From a bacterium (GTDB lineage Bacteria; Actinomycetota; Acidimicrobiia; Acidimicrobiales; CATQHL01), in NCBI GenBank assembly GCA_026713745.1, contig JAPONU010000285.1:1-39661 (forward strand): a DNA stretch of 39,661 bases, written 5' to 3'. Every line of letters starts with the position of its first letter. Position 1 is the stretch's first letter. The notes beneath the pieces were generated by a model. It saw only the letters and a list, made by a program, of their open reading frames with translations, was not told the origin of the DNA and ran no database searches. A program made the translations under genes and the position numbers. Shown here piece by piece: positions 1 to 8,748 of this stretch.

Positions 1-6
1 CCGCGC

Positions 7-2031
7 TCACAGTTTGCGCGCCTGGCGGTGCCCCTCGAAGACGGCTTCGTACGTGGTGCGCGGGGCGATGGCGTCGCCGATCATCTCGGTGCTGACCCCG
101 CGGCGCCGCAGCGCGTGGTAGAGGTCGTTGTCGGACTGCCGGCCCGTGGCCATCACGACCCAGTCGGCGGGCAGCGTCGAGGTGATGTCGTTCACGTAGA
201 CGTTCAGGAAGTCCACGGCATCGCCCCGGATCTCCTTCACGAAGAGATCGGGCAGCACCTCGACTCCTGCCTCGTAGAGGTGCTGGCGGACCCAGAGGTA
301 ATACACCTCGGGGATCGTCTCCATGCCGATCATCGGCCATCGTGTCACGAGTTTCGTGTCACAGCCGGCGTTGGCCAGCTTGACGGCGGTGAGCGGCGCC
401 ATGGCGTCCTGGAGGTCGTCGATGACGATCACCGAACCCGACGGCTCGACGGCGCCTGTCGCCACGTCCACCCAGCTCACGCAGTTCCCGGTCTCCCAGC
501 CCGGCAGCGGCTGCGCCGTCTGACCCTGCCAGCCGTCGCGCCGGTAGTGCGAGCCGGTGGCCACGACCACGTGATCCGGCTGCTCCGCCGCCAACAGCGC
601 GTCGAGGTTGTCCTCGTCCACGTTCTCGCCGGTGCGGATGACGGCGCCGTTGCCGGCGGCCTGCGCCGCCAGCCACACCGCAATCTGGCCGTACTCGGAG
701 CGTTTGGGCAGCTGGGCGTGCCAGCGCACGTGCCCGCCGGTCTCGGCCTCCCGCTCGACCACCACCACCTCGTGTCCCCGCGCGGCAGCGATCCGGGCGT
801 ACTCCAGGCCGGCGGGGCCCCCGCCGATGACGAGCGCCTTGCGACCCGCGGCGACCGCGCTGAGGCTGCCTTCGCCCCACTGGCGCTCCCGGCCCACGAC
901 GGGGTTGTAGACGCACTGCACGCGCCCGCCGCTGATGACGCTGCGCCAGCAGTAGTTGGCGGCGACGCAACGGCGGATGTCGTCCTCGCGGCCCTCCCGG
1001 ACCTTCTGCACCCAGTGCTCGTCGGCGAAGAGCTGGCGGGCCAGCAGGATGGCGTCGGCCTCGTCGGCCTGCAGGATGTCCTCGGCGACACCGGGGTGGG
1101 TGATCCGCCCCACGAGCAGGACCGGCGTTTTCGTGACCTCCTTGACGGCCTTGGTGTAGCCGCGCTCCCAGCCGGGCTCGTAGGTCATCGGGGTGTGAAT
1201 GAACGAGTGGTGGACACCCGCGGAGATGTTCACATAGTCGATGTCGGAACGCTCGTCGAGGTCGGTCACGATCTGCTTGACGTCGTCCATCTCCAAGTCG
1301 CCGGGCCAGAACGAGGCGGAGTTGATGCGGTAGCCCACGAACTTGTCGTCACCGGCCGCGGCGCGGATGCTGGCCAGGGCCTCCAGCGAGAAGCGCAGGC
1401 GGTTCTCGTACGAGCCACCCCAGTCGTCGGTGCGGTGGTTGTAGAGCGGCGAGAGGAACTGCCACGGCAGGTAGCCGTGCGCCATGTGGAACTCCACGCC
1501 GTCCAGCCCGGCCTCGAAGGCCCGTCGGGCGGCGCTGCCGTAGGCCTCGATCATCTCGGCGATCTCGTGGTGCTCGATCTCCTTGGGCATGGGGGCGTTG
1601 GGATACTCCCCCGGTGGCACCTGGCTGGGCGCCACGTGCCACCACTCGGCGTCGTGGTCGTAGGCGGGGTCCTTGTTGACGACGTTCATGGCCCGCAGGC
1701 CGGGGTGCAGCAACTGGGTGACCAGGCGGGTGCCGTGGCGCTGGACGGCCTCGGCCACCCGGGCGAGTCCCTCGACCTGGGCGTCGTCCCAGAGGCCCGG
1801 GAAGTTCAGCTCCGAGTACAGCGCCTCCTTATGGATGATCGTCCCGCCGATGATGATCATGCCGAGCCCCGAGCGGGCGCGCTCCTCGTAGTAGGCCACC
1901 GCCTGGTCGGTGAAGATGCCCTCGGTGGGGTCGGCGACCCAGGTGGGGCAGGTGGGCGCGAAAACGACGCGATTGGGGACGGTCGTGTGGCGGATGCGCC
2001 ATTCGCTGAAGAGCTTGGGGTACGCGGTCAT
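7..2031 (-). CDS. Old Yellow Enzyme / 2,4-dienoyl-CoA reductase-like flavin oxidoreductase
   Basis: A 674-residue two-part flavoenzyme. The N-terminal part (about residues 1-345) is an FMN-binding TIM barrel of the OYE family, with the active-site stretch HMAHGYLPWQFLSP and the WGGSYENR motif. The C-terminal part (from about 395) is a FAD/NAD(P) module beginning with GGGPAGLEYAR. This layout is that of 2,4-dienoyl-CoA reductase, trimethylamine dehydrogenase and N-methylproline demethylase; the substrate cannot be told. The linker that normally carries four 4Fe-4S cysteines has only three: C355, C361 and C373, with A358 where the second is expected. I chose the ATG at 2031 because GGAGG lies 7 nt upstream; the frame stays open to 2115. 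It is a single gene behind the DUF5719-like gene, and its stop is close to the window edge. Confidence 0.85.
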   Translation of the reverse strand: MTAYPKLFSEWRIRHTTVPNRVVFAPTCPTWVADPTEGIFTDQAVAYYEERARSGLGMIIIGGTIIHKEALYSELNFPGLWDDAQVEGLARVAEAVQRHGTRLVTQLLHPGLRAMNVVNKDPAYDHDAEWWHVAPSQVPPGEYPNAPMPKEIEHHEIAEMIEAYGSAARRAFEAGLDGVEFHMAHGYLPWQFLSPLYNHRTDDWGGSYENRLRFSLEALASIRAAAGDDKFVGYRINSASFWPGDLEMDDVKQIVTDLDERSDIDYVNISAGVHHSFIHTPMTYEPGWERGYTKAVKEVTKTPVLLVGRITHPGVAEDILQADEADAILLARQLFADEHWVQKVREGREDDIRRCVAANYCWRSVISGGRVQCVYNPVVGRERQWGEGSLSAVAAGRKALVIGGGPAGLEYARIAAARGHEVVVVEREAETGGHVRWHAQLPKRSEYGQIAVWLAAQAAGNGAVIRTGENVDEDNLDALLAAEQPDHVVVATGSHYRRDGWQGQTAQPLPGWETGNCVSWVDVATGAVEPSGSVIVIDDLQDAMAPLTAVKLANAGCDTKLVTRWPMIGMETIPEVYYLWVRQHLYEAGVEVLPDLFVKEIRGDAVDFLNVYVNDITSTLPADWVVMATGRQSDNDLYHALRRRGVSTEMIGDAIAPRTTYEAVFEGHRQARKL

Positions 2032-2104
2032 TGGCCTGCCTCCGGTCCACTGGGACTCGTCGGGACGGCCCACCGCCGTGGCGCGAGGGGCCACCCACGC
2101 AGGA

Positions 2105-2110
2105 AAACTA
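2105..2110 (-). promoter_or_regulatory. Possible -10 box for the flavin oxidoreductase
   Basis: TAGTTT on the minus strand fits the actinobacterial TANNNT -10 consensus and would give a leader of about 65 nt before the ATG at 2031. No convincing -35 was seen, so this is weak. Confidence 0.3.
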
Positions 2111-2125
2111 GTCACATTGATCGCT

Positions 2126-2148
2126 CCCGGCGAACCGAGCCCGCCGGA
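2126..2148 (-). terminator. Hairpin after the DUF5719-like gene
   Basis: A perfect 6-bp GC stem (CCGGCG with CGCCGG, arms at 2127-2132 and 2142-2147) with a 9-nt loop lies about 10 nt beyond the stop of the leftward DUF5719-like gene. There is no U tract, as is common in high-GC actinobacteria. It would separate that gene from the flavin oxidoreductase promoter. Confidence 0.4.
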
Positions 2149-2157
2149 ACGAGCAGA

Positions 2158-3708
2158 TCAGAAGAGCAGTTGCTCGAATTCGGAAATGGACTCCAACTCG
2201 GGGACCACTCCGAGTGCTCCACCCCCACCGGGGAGGGCATGGGAAGCCACGAGCGGCTCGCTGGCGCTGAAACGCAGCGCGGACGCGCCCTCGGGCAGGC
2301 GATTGGCGAAATCCAGCAGCAGCCTCTGGCGAGGGCGGATCTCAACGTCGCTGAATTCGCCCAGCCGCACCCAGCCGGTGCCGGTGAGCGCCTCCAGGGA
2401 CAGGCGGCTGATCGTTTCCAGAGAGGGGTTCACCAGCGACACCAGGTGCCGGTCGCTGCCGTCGCGCCCCAGCAGGAACACGCCTCGCCGGGTGCCGGCG
2501 GCGCGTCCGGCGAGTATCGAGACCTCGCCCTGCGCACCTGCCTCGACGGTGCGCAACCGCTCTGCGACGACAGCCACGCCGTTGAAGGAACGCACGCTCA
2601 CCCAGTACTTCTCGCTGGGCGGGACGCGACTCGTGGCCGCCACGACGTCGACGCCGGAGACCGGGTGTGCTTTACCGGCCCCCGGCGGGAGGAACGTGAC
2701 TTCGACGCGCTGGCCCGGCGGGACCGTGAGTTCGAACGGCGGCACCCCCCGCGCCTGCAGCGACGCGTCGACCTCGACAGCCAGGTCGACCCTCGCTTCG
2801 AGAGCACTGGGGTTGTAGACGACGAACGAGTTGGCGCCCCCTGCCGAGGCGCCCGCCACTCCCAGCGGGAACAGCCACTGCTCCTCCGGGCGCGGGGACC
2901 CGGCGCGCACCGAGACGCCGGCGAGACCGAGGTCACCGTTGAAGGTCTGCAGCGCAGACGCCAGCAGGCTGCCGCTACGAGCGACCACCGAGAACGAGAC
3001 CTGCTGCCGCCGGGTCACCTCAGTGCCGAGGTCCAGGACCACCAGTGAGCCGGCGGGCACCACCACGCCCTGGTAGGCCACCGGCTCGCGGCGCCCGTCG
3101 TCGGCGGCGAAGGTGAGATCGGCGACCGCGTCATCGGAGAAGGGATTCAGCAAGGACAGCCGCACCCGCGCATCGCGCCGCGTACTGGCCACGGCGAAGT
3201 GCCAATCCGGAGATGTGGCGGTCGGACAGGCTCCGCCATTGCTGGTACCGGCATCGATGACGTCCTGCATCACCACGCCACCGGCGCCGTCGAGACGCAC
3301 CTCGGCGGCAACGAACACCTCAGCGAAACTCGACAGTTCCGGCGCCACCTGCATGACCGTCGCCGCAGGGTCGAAGTCGACACGCGAGTAGGGCGCCACG
3401 ACGAGGTCGACCTGCGCCGCGGGCCACTGCTGGGACTGCCCGCCCAGTGGGATGGCCGCGAATAGGCGCGCGGCGCCGTGGAGTTCGCTCCCCGAGGTGT
3501 TCACGATGCTGACCTGCTGGTTGGATCGGTCGACACCGCTCACGCCACCGACACAGAACCAGCTGTCACCACCGGCAGAGGAGTAGCCCCCGTGGGCGCC
3601 CCCGGCCACGATCTCCGGCGGCTCGGTGGCAACGCTCCGTGCCGCCCAGTCGGTGACCGCAAGCGCCACCACAGCAGCCATCAGAGCCAGGATCGCCGGC
3701 CAACGCAC
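2158..3708 (-). CDS. DUF5719-like secreted/membrane-anchored protein
   Basis: A 516-residue protein with one hydrophobic segment near the N-terminus (about residues 4-22, ending near TDWAARS), then a long extracellular beta-rich region with recurring strand patterns such as VVYNPS, VSLVNPS and LSLLNPFSDDA. No catalytic motif is visible. Its position directly behind a family 2 glycosyltransferase and beside the F420 genes matches the actinobacterial DUF5719 family, whose function is unknown to me. I chose the GTG at 3708: it begins one base after the glycosyltransferase stop and has GGGAG 7 nt upstream, so the two genes are probably translated together. An ATG at 3756 in the same frame is possible but lies inside the upstream gene. 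The family call rests on context and general character. Confidence 0.65.
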   Translation of the reverse strand: MRWPAILALMAAVVALAVTDWAARSVATEPPEIVAGGAHGGYSSAGGDSWFCVGGVSGVDRSNQQVSIVNTSGSELHGAARLFAAIPLGGQSQQWPAAQVDLVVAPYSRVDFDPAATVMQVAPELSSFAEVFVAAEVRLDGAGGVVMQDVIDAGTSNGGACPTATSPDWHFAVASTRRDARVRLSLLNPFSDDAVADLTFAADDGRREPVAYQGVVVPAGSLVVLDLGTEVTRRQQVSFSVVARSGSLLASALQTFNGDLGLAGVSVRAGSPRPEEQWLFPLGVAGASAGGANSFVVYNPSALEARVDLAVEVDASLQARGVPPFELTVPPGQRVEVTFLPPGAGKAHPVSGVDVVAATSRVPPSEKYWVSVRSFNGVAVVAERLRTVEAGAQGEVSILAGRAAGTRRGVFLLGRDGSDRHLVSLVNPSLETISRLSLEALTGTGWVRLGEFSDVEIRPRQRLLLDFANRLPEGASALRFSASEPLVASHALPGGGGALGVVPELESISEFEQLLF

Positions 3709-3709
3709 G

Positions 3710-6700
3710 TCAGGACTCCCGGCGTGCCCGGGCCAGCAGCGCCGAGACCACCTCATCGGACGCTCGGTGTTCCTCGACCGGTTCGGGCGCAGCGCCGCCC
3801 CCGAACCGCGAGGACCGGCGACGCAGCAGCGCCAGCGGCACCAGGACGACCACGAGGGCCCACAGGACGATGCGCGTCACGTTCGCGGCGGCCGTCTCGT
3901 GACGGAGTGTCGCTTCACCACCGCCGGCGGTCGGGAAGCTCTGCGCCCATCCCAGCGCCCGTTCAGGCTCGATTCTGGACCCGCCCACGCGGAGCACCCA
4001 ACCATCGGCGGCGTCGGCTAGATAGAGCGTGCCGCCCGGCGGCAGAACTCCGCGCGCGGTCGCCGGAGAGTCGAAGTCGGGCAGGGCCAGGTTCGGCGGG
4101 GAGGCGAACGCCCCCGGAGTCACCTCACCTGCGCCCGCAAGGAGCGTGCGAGACGGGCGCCAGGCGGTGTTCCGATACACCCCCAGACCCGCGCGGGACT
4201 CCTGCCTCTCGAGGTCGAATTGCGCACCCAAACGGGCTCCCACCAGGGGCTGCACCGGTTCGACGAGGTCTCCGAACGGTTCCGGGGCAATCCGTTCCAT
4301 GACGACCACGTAACGCACCCCGAGCGGGGCCAACCGCTCCCCCACCCGGTCGGTTCCCCCCGACATCATCTCCCGCCAGACATCTCTCAGCCGTTCAGCC
4401 TCCGGCGGCCGCGGCCCGGGCCACTGCAGGCCCAGGTCGGGCGGCGCGGAGGTGGAGGTGGCGAACACCAGGCGATCGTCGAGTTCCCAGCCACCCAGGG
4501 GCAGAACGTCGGGGTGGCCGACCCAGAGGATCCGGAAGGCACCCAACCGGGACTCCTCTTCGACCGCGGCCAGCGGTGTTGTGAAATCCCCCCGGGGCAT
4601 GCCCCAGCGTCCATCGAGGGTCAAGGCCAGCGCGGGGACGCCGCCGACCACCAGGGCCGCCAACCCGACCCCGACCGGAAGCCACCGCAGCGGGCGCCTC
4701 TTGGCCGCACCGCGGGAGGTGCCCGCCGCACCGACGCCGACGGCGAGTGCCAGCCCGAACGCCGCCGGTGCAAGCAGAACCTCCGGGCGCGGGAGACCCC
4801 AGGGGCTCCAGCCGTGCTCGGCCACCAGCGTCACCAGAACTGACACAACCACCAGACACCACGCCCGCACGACCCACGCGAAGCCGCTCTCCCGGGCCAA
4901 GCACAGCGCCAGCAACGCCGCGACCAGCAACCCCCACACCAGCGTGCTCTCAACAGCTGAGCCGGTGGCGAAGCGCAGCATCTCCGCGACGGTCAGATCG
5001 ACGGAGGGATCGGGGCGCGCCCCGCCGGCCTCGAAGACTTCTCGGAGCGAGGTGGGTGACGCCGGCCAATTCAGCAGCCAGCCCGCCACGAGCCCACCGG
5101 CAGCGGCGGCGAGCAAGTGACCCAACCGGCGGGTCGACCCGGAGAGCAGGCCCCCTAATGCCAGTGCCGCGACCAGCATCACCAGCATCACAGGCGTCAC
5201 GGGTACAAAAGCCCACACCAGAGCCAAGAGCGCCCCAACGAGCACCGTCGGAAGCCAGAAGCTCGTCGCCGGCGGCGCCTCCTCAGCGCGCAGAACCCTT
5301 GCCAGCCAAAGGCAGATCCACGGCAGGGTTCCGTAGACCGCCAGCGCGCTCCAGACCCCGTTGGCCAGGGAGTTGTAGGGCAATGGCATGGCAAAGAAGG
5401 CCACCAGGCCCACGATCTGCGCCCGACGACTGCCCGTCGTCGCCAGCAGGCGCCAGAGCCCTACGGCGCCGAACGGAACGAGCCCCAGCACGAGCACGGT
5501 GCGCGTCATGCCCATCGCGCCCAGCAGCACCGAACCGGCCACACCAACGATGCCGTAGGCGGTCGGGGCGGGTCCGTCGGCTCCCAGCCCCGCCTCCCGC
5601 CAGTTGCTGAAGAACGACCTGAAGAGGTCGCCGGACGAGTCTCCGAGCAGCGCTATCTCGCCGAACACCGGGATCCCCCGTGTCAGGAGGTGCCGGCTCC
5701 CGAAAATGAAGAGCACCAGGACGACAGTCCAGCCCGCGGCCGCCGTCTGGACCGATAAATCGCGCACGGCGTCCCCGAAGCGACGCCGCCGACCCCAGAG
5801 CACCCCGGCGCCCTCGACGGTTGACTCGCCCCTCGCCAAGCTGCCGGCAAAACGCGCCAGCGAGACGTACCCGCTGTGCGTGAGGCGCCCGACGCGGTCA
5901 CCGCCGGCCGTGGGGGCCACACGACGTCGCCTGCTGACGATCTCCGCCAGACCGAGCAGGTTCCACAACCAGGCCCCGACCAACGCCGCGGCGCGCCGCA
6001 GGTGCCCGGTCAGCACCGCGAGGGTCGCCTCGAGAACCGTCAGCGCCAGCATCAGCGCCACTTCGCCGGCGAGGTGGGAAGCCTTGGCGCACACGAGCAC
6101 CGACCGGAGTTGGTGCCGGAGGGCGAGCCACTCGTGATCGCGGCGCCCCCGCCGCTCCGCCAGACGCCCCCGGTGACGGACGCTCGCCTCGGGCACCACC
6201 AGCACGGTCTCGCCGTCCTGCCCCGCCCGGCGGCACAGGTCCAGATCCTCGCCGTGGAATGTCATCGCGCCGTCGAACCCGTCGAGCCGATCGAACACCT
6301 CGGCCCGGATAAGCAGGCAAGCGCTGGGAACGGCGAGCACCTCGGCGACCTCGTCGTGTTGTCCCTGGTCGTACTCGCCCGCGGTGACCAGCGGCACCGG
6401 GACCCCCATCCGGTCCGCCGAGAGCCCCACGCATTGCAGGAATCTGGAATTGTCCCAGTCCACGAGCTTCGGGCCTGCCACGCCGGCACCGCGCCGCACC
6501 GCCTCGTCCACAAGACGCGCGACCGCATCGGGACTCAGCGCCACGTCGTCGTGGCAGATCAGCAGGAACGCGGTGCCGGCCACTGCGGCCGCTGCGGCGG
6601 GGACGCGCTGCACGGGACCCGTCGCCGAGCCCGGGTCGCCGAGGCGGTCCTTCCCGATGAGCATGCGAGCGGCCGCGTTGACCGCTGGGCCGAACCCGGG

Positions 6701-6967
6701 GTTGCCCGGCACGACCATGACGGTGGCGTCGGGCATCACCTCCGCCACCCTGGCGGCCACCTCCGTGGGAGCGCCGCCGGCCGCCTCGCCATCCCCCGAG
6801 ACATCCACCACCGTGACCGACAGCGCGGCGTAGTCCTGGTCCCGCAGAGACTGCAGGGTCTCGTCGAACCAGTCCCCGGGATCGTGGGCAACCACGATGG
6901 CGCGAACCGGTGGCCCGATCCTGCCGAGGCGGTCGGTTGGCACAGCGGTGGCGTCCGACGATTCCAC
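3710..6967 (-). CDS. Large membrane family 2 glycosyltransferase
   Basis: About 1085 residues. The N-terminal 280 or so form a GT2 (GT-A) catalytic domain: AIVVAHDPGDWFDETLQSL at the start, the HDD metal/nucleotide motif near residues 139-141, and FHGEDLDLC near 240 for the acceptor side. It is followed by many hydrophobic helices (roughly 290-780), then a long extracytoplasmic segment and a final helix near the C-terminus with a basic tail. The likely role is transfer of a sugar to a cell-envelope glycan; donor and acceptor are unknown. The gene is divergent from cofD, and its stop is one base from the DUF5719-like start. I prefer the GTG at 6967, which lies 9 nt after a TACCCT -10 box and would be leaderless. 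An ATG at 6994 in frame would lie upstream of that box and has no ribosome site. Family is sure, start is not. Confidence 0.85.
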   Translation of the reverse strand: MESSDATAVPTDRLGRIGPPVRAIVVAHDPGDWFDETLQSLRDQDYAALSVTVVDVSGDGEAAGGAPTEVAARVAEVMPDATVMVVPGNPGFGPAVNAAARMLIGKDRLGDPGSATGPVQRVPAAAAAVAGTAFLLICHDDVALSPDAVARLVDEAVRRGAGVAGPKLVDWDNSRFLQCVGLSADRMGVPVPLVTAGEYDQGQHDEVAEVLAVPSACLLIRAEVFDRLDGFDGAMTFHGEDLDLCRRAGQDGETVLVVPEASVRHRGRLAERRGRRDHEWLALRHQLRSVLVCAKASHLAGEVALMLALTVLEATLAVLTGHLRRAAALVGAWLWNLLGLAEIVSRRRRVAPTAGGDRVGRLTHSGYVSLARFAGSLARGESTVEGAGVLWGRRRRFGDAVRDLSVQTAAAGWTVVLVLFIFGSRHLLTRGIPVFGEIALLGDSSGDLFRSFFSNWREAGLGADGPAPTAYGIVGVAGSVLLGAMGMTRTVLVLGLVPFGAVGLWRLLATTGSRRAQIVGLVAFFAMPLPYNSLANGVWSALAVYGTLPWICLWLARVLRAEEAPPATSFWLPTVLVGALLALVWAFVPVTPVMLVMLVAALALGGLLSGSTRRLGHLLAAAAGGLVAGWLLNWPASPTSLREVFEAGGARPDPSVDLTVAEMLRFATGSAVESTLVWGLLVAALLALCLARESGFAWVVRAWCLVVVSVLVTLVAEHGWSPWGLPRPEVLLAPAAFGLALAVGVGAAGTSRGAAKRRPLRWLPVGVGLAALVVGGVPALALTLDGRWGMPRGDFTTPLAAVEEESRLGAFRILWVGHPDVLPLGGWELDDRLVFATSTSAPPDLGLQWPGPRPPEAERLRDVWREMMSGGTDRVGERLAPLGVRYVVVMERIAPEPFGDLVEPVQPLVGARLGAQFDLERQESRAGLGVYRNTAWRPSRTLLAGAGEVTPGAFASPPNLALPDFDSPATARGVLPPGGTLYLADAADGWVLRVGGSRIEPERALGWAQSFPTAGGGEATLRHETAAANVTRIVLWALVVVLVPLALLRRRSSRFGGGAAPEPVEEHRASDEVVSALLARARRES

Positions 6968-6982
6968 TAGGGTGCGAGGGTA
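6968..6982. promoter_or_regulatory. Overlapping divergent -10 boxes for the glycosyltransferase and cofD
   Basis: TAGGGT at 6968-6973 on the plus strand and TACCCT at 6977-6982 on the minus strand both fit TANNNT and lie within 15 bp. The plus box would give cofD a leader of about 30 nt. The minus box would place the glycosyltransferase start (GTG 6967) at or next to the 5' end of its mRNA. No clear -35 was seen for either. Confidence 0.5.
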
Positions 6983-7008
6983 TCTCCGGCGCATCGGACA
7001 GGAGGGCC

Positions 7009-8010
7009 ATGCCGCCACCAACCAGGCCGGGCCCCCACGTCACGGTCCTGGCCGGCGGATTCGGTGCGGCCCGACTTCTGGACGGTCTGGTCCGCCTATT
7101 TGAACCGCGCACGGTGACCGCGGTCGTGAACTGCGGCGACGACATCGTGCTGGGTGGCCTGCACATCAGCCCCGACCTGGACACCATCACGTACTGCCTT
7201 GCCGGCGAGTTGAACCCCGAAACCGGTTGGGGACTGCGGGACGAGTCGTGGCATGCACTGGAGACGCTGCGCCGCCTCGGCGGCCCGAGTTGGTTCGGGC
7301 TGGGCGACCGCGACCTGGGAACCCACCTGTACCGGACGCAGCGGCTTGCCGAGGGCACCCCCCTGTCGGTCGTGACCGCCGAATTGACCGCCCGCTGGGG
7401 AGTCGAGGTGCGGCTCCTGCCGGTGACCGACGACCGCCTGCGGACGCGCGTCACCATCGACGACGACACCGCCGCGCGCCCCGGTGACGCGACCACCGAA
7501 ATCGGCTTCCAGGAGTACTTCGTGCGCCTGCGTCACGAGGTCGCGGTCCGCTCCGTGCGGTTCGCCGGTGCCGACCATGCCCGGCCGGCACCGGGCGTCC
7601 TCGATGCCATCGCCGGTGCGGCCGCCGTGATCATCGCCCCGTCCAACCCGATCGTCTCCATCGGGCCGCTGCTGGCGCTGCGCGACGTGCGCCATGCGGT
7701 GATGCGGCGCCGGGAACAGACGGTGGCGATCTCGCCAATCGTGGCGGGCGCCGCGCTGCGGGGACCCGCCGGGCGGCTCATGTCCGAATTGGGCCACGAG
7801 TCGTCGGTCGCCGGCGTGGCCCGGATGTACACCCCGCTTGCAGGGACGCTGGTGATCGACGAGGCGGACGCCTCGCGCGCCACGGCGGTGGAAGCCGAAG
7901 GGATGCGCTGCATCGTGACGCCGTCGATCATGCACACGCCTGCTGACGCCGCGGCGCTGGCCCGGACGGCACTGGCGGGAATCGGCGACGCTGCGCCGGC
8001 GCTCCGCTGA
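7009..8010 (+). CDS. cofD: 2-phospho-L-lactate / phosphoenolpyruvate transferase (F420 biosynthesis)
   Basis: This 333-residue enzyme (CofD, called FbiA in mycobacteria) joins the activated three-carbon unit to the deazaflavin Fo, giving F420-0 or, in actinobacteria, dehydro-F420-0. Family marks are the N-terminal nucleotide-binding loop VTVLAGGFGAARLLDGL, the metal/Fo region NCGDDIVLGGLHISPDLDTI, the stretch WFGLGDRDLGTHLYRT, and APSNPIVSIGPLLAL near residue 210. Length is normal for the family. The ATG at 7009 has GGAGG only 3 nt upstream, which is close; no better start lies before the conserved loop. cofE follows after 8 nt, so the two are surely cotranscribed. Confidence 0.93.
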   Translation: MPPPTRPGPHVTVLAGGFGAARLLDGLVRLFEPRTVTAVVNCGDDIVLGGLHISPDLDTITYCLAGELNPETGWGLRDESWHALETLRRLGGPSWFGLGDRDLGTHLYRTQRLAEGTPLSVVTAELTARWGVEVRLLPVTDDRLRTRVTIDDDTAARPGDATTEIGFQEYFVRLRHEVAVRSVRFAGADHARPAPGVLDAIAGAAAVIIAPSNPIVSIGPLLALRDVRHAVMRRREQTVAISPIVAGAALRGPAGRLMSELGHESSVAGVARMYTPLAGTLVIDEADASRATAVEAEGMRCIVTPSIMHTPADAAALARTALAGIGDAAPALR

Positions 8011-8018
8011 CCGCGACC

Positions 8019-8729
8019 ATGCACACCGGCGACAACTCTCTCATGATCTCGGGAATCAGCGGGATCGGGGAGGTACGACCCGGCGACGACCTCGGCGCCA
8101 TCATCTCCGCCGCCGCCGACCTCGGTGAGCGCGACATCGTGGTGGTGACCCAGAAGATCGTCTCGAAGGCCGAGGGGCGCCTGGTGGAGGTGGATCACGG
8201 CGACACCGCGGCGCGCCGGCGGGTCGTGGAGAATGAATCGGTCCGCGTGCTGCGCCGTCGCGGTGAACTCATCATCGCCGAGACGACTCACGGATTCGTG
8301 TGTGCCAACGCCGGCGTTGATTTCTCCAATGTTCCCGACGGGCAGGCAGCCCTGCTGCCTCGCGACCCCGACCGGTCCGCGCTGCGGATCCGCGACGGGA
8401 TCAGGGCGGCCGGCGGGCCCGCCACCGGCGTCGTCGTATCCGACACGTTCGGGCGACCGTGGCGGCGCGGCCTGACCGATGTCGCGATCGGCTGCGCCGG
8501 CGTGCTGGCCGTGCTCGACCTCCGCGGCACCGAAGACGCCGGCGGCCGCGAGTTGCAGGTCACCGAGGTGGCCATAGCCGACGAGCTCGCCGCCGCGGCC
8601 GAACTGGTGATGGGCAAGAACCGCGGCATTCCCGCCGCGGTCGTCCGCGGCGCTCCGGACGCCTGGTTCGGTGACGGCAGGGTGGTACGGGATCTCTCCC
8701 GTCCGGCTGCCGACGATCTCTTCCGCTGA
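8019..8729 (+). CDS. cofE: Coenzyme F420-0:L-glutamate ligase
   Basis: This 236-residue protein adds glutamate residues to F420-0. It shows the CofE marks: DIVVVTQKIVSKAEGR, NVPDGQAALLPRDPDRSA, and the strongly conserved GVVVSDTFGRPWRRGLTDVAIG. In mycobacteria the homologue FbiB carries an extra C-terminal nitroreductase-like domain that reduces dehydro-F420-0. Here the protein ends after the ligase domain, so that reduction, if needed, must be done by another protein not in this window. The ATG at 8019 is the first after the cofD stop; ATG 8043 is also possible, since neither has a clear ribosome site and conservation begins at about the second. Confidence 0.92.
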   Translation: MHTGDNSLMISGISGIGEVRPGDDLGAIISAAADLGERDIVVVTQKIVSKAEGRLVEVDHGDTAARRRVVENESVRVLRRRGELIIAETTHGFVCANAGVDFSNVPDGQAALLPRDPDRSALRIRDGIRAAGGPATGVVVSDTFGRPWRRGLTDVAIGCAGVLAVLDLRGTEDAGGRELQVTEVAIADELAAAAELVMGKNRGIPAAVVRGAPDAWFGDGRVVRDLSRPAADDLFR

Positions 8730-8748
8730 GCCCGCAGCGCCTCAGCGG
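8723..8748. terminator. Bidirectional hairpin between cofE and the sugar nucleotidyltransferase
   Basis: A perfect 8-bp stem (CCGCTGAG with CTCAGCGG, arms 8723-8730 and 8741-8748) and a 10-nt loop. It lies exactly across the two convergent stop codons (cofE at 8727-8729, the leftward gene at 8742-8744) and could end transcription from both sides. Confidence 0.55.

Noticed and set aside
28..3048. A 1006-codon plus-strand open frame opposite the flavin oxidoreductase and DUF5719-like genes
   Set aside because: High-GC shadow: His/Arg/Gly/Val-rich composition, no domains, antisense to two well-supported genes.
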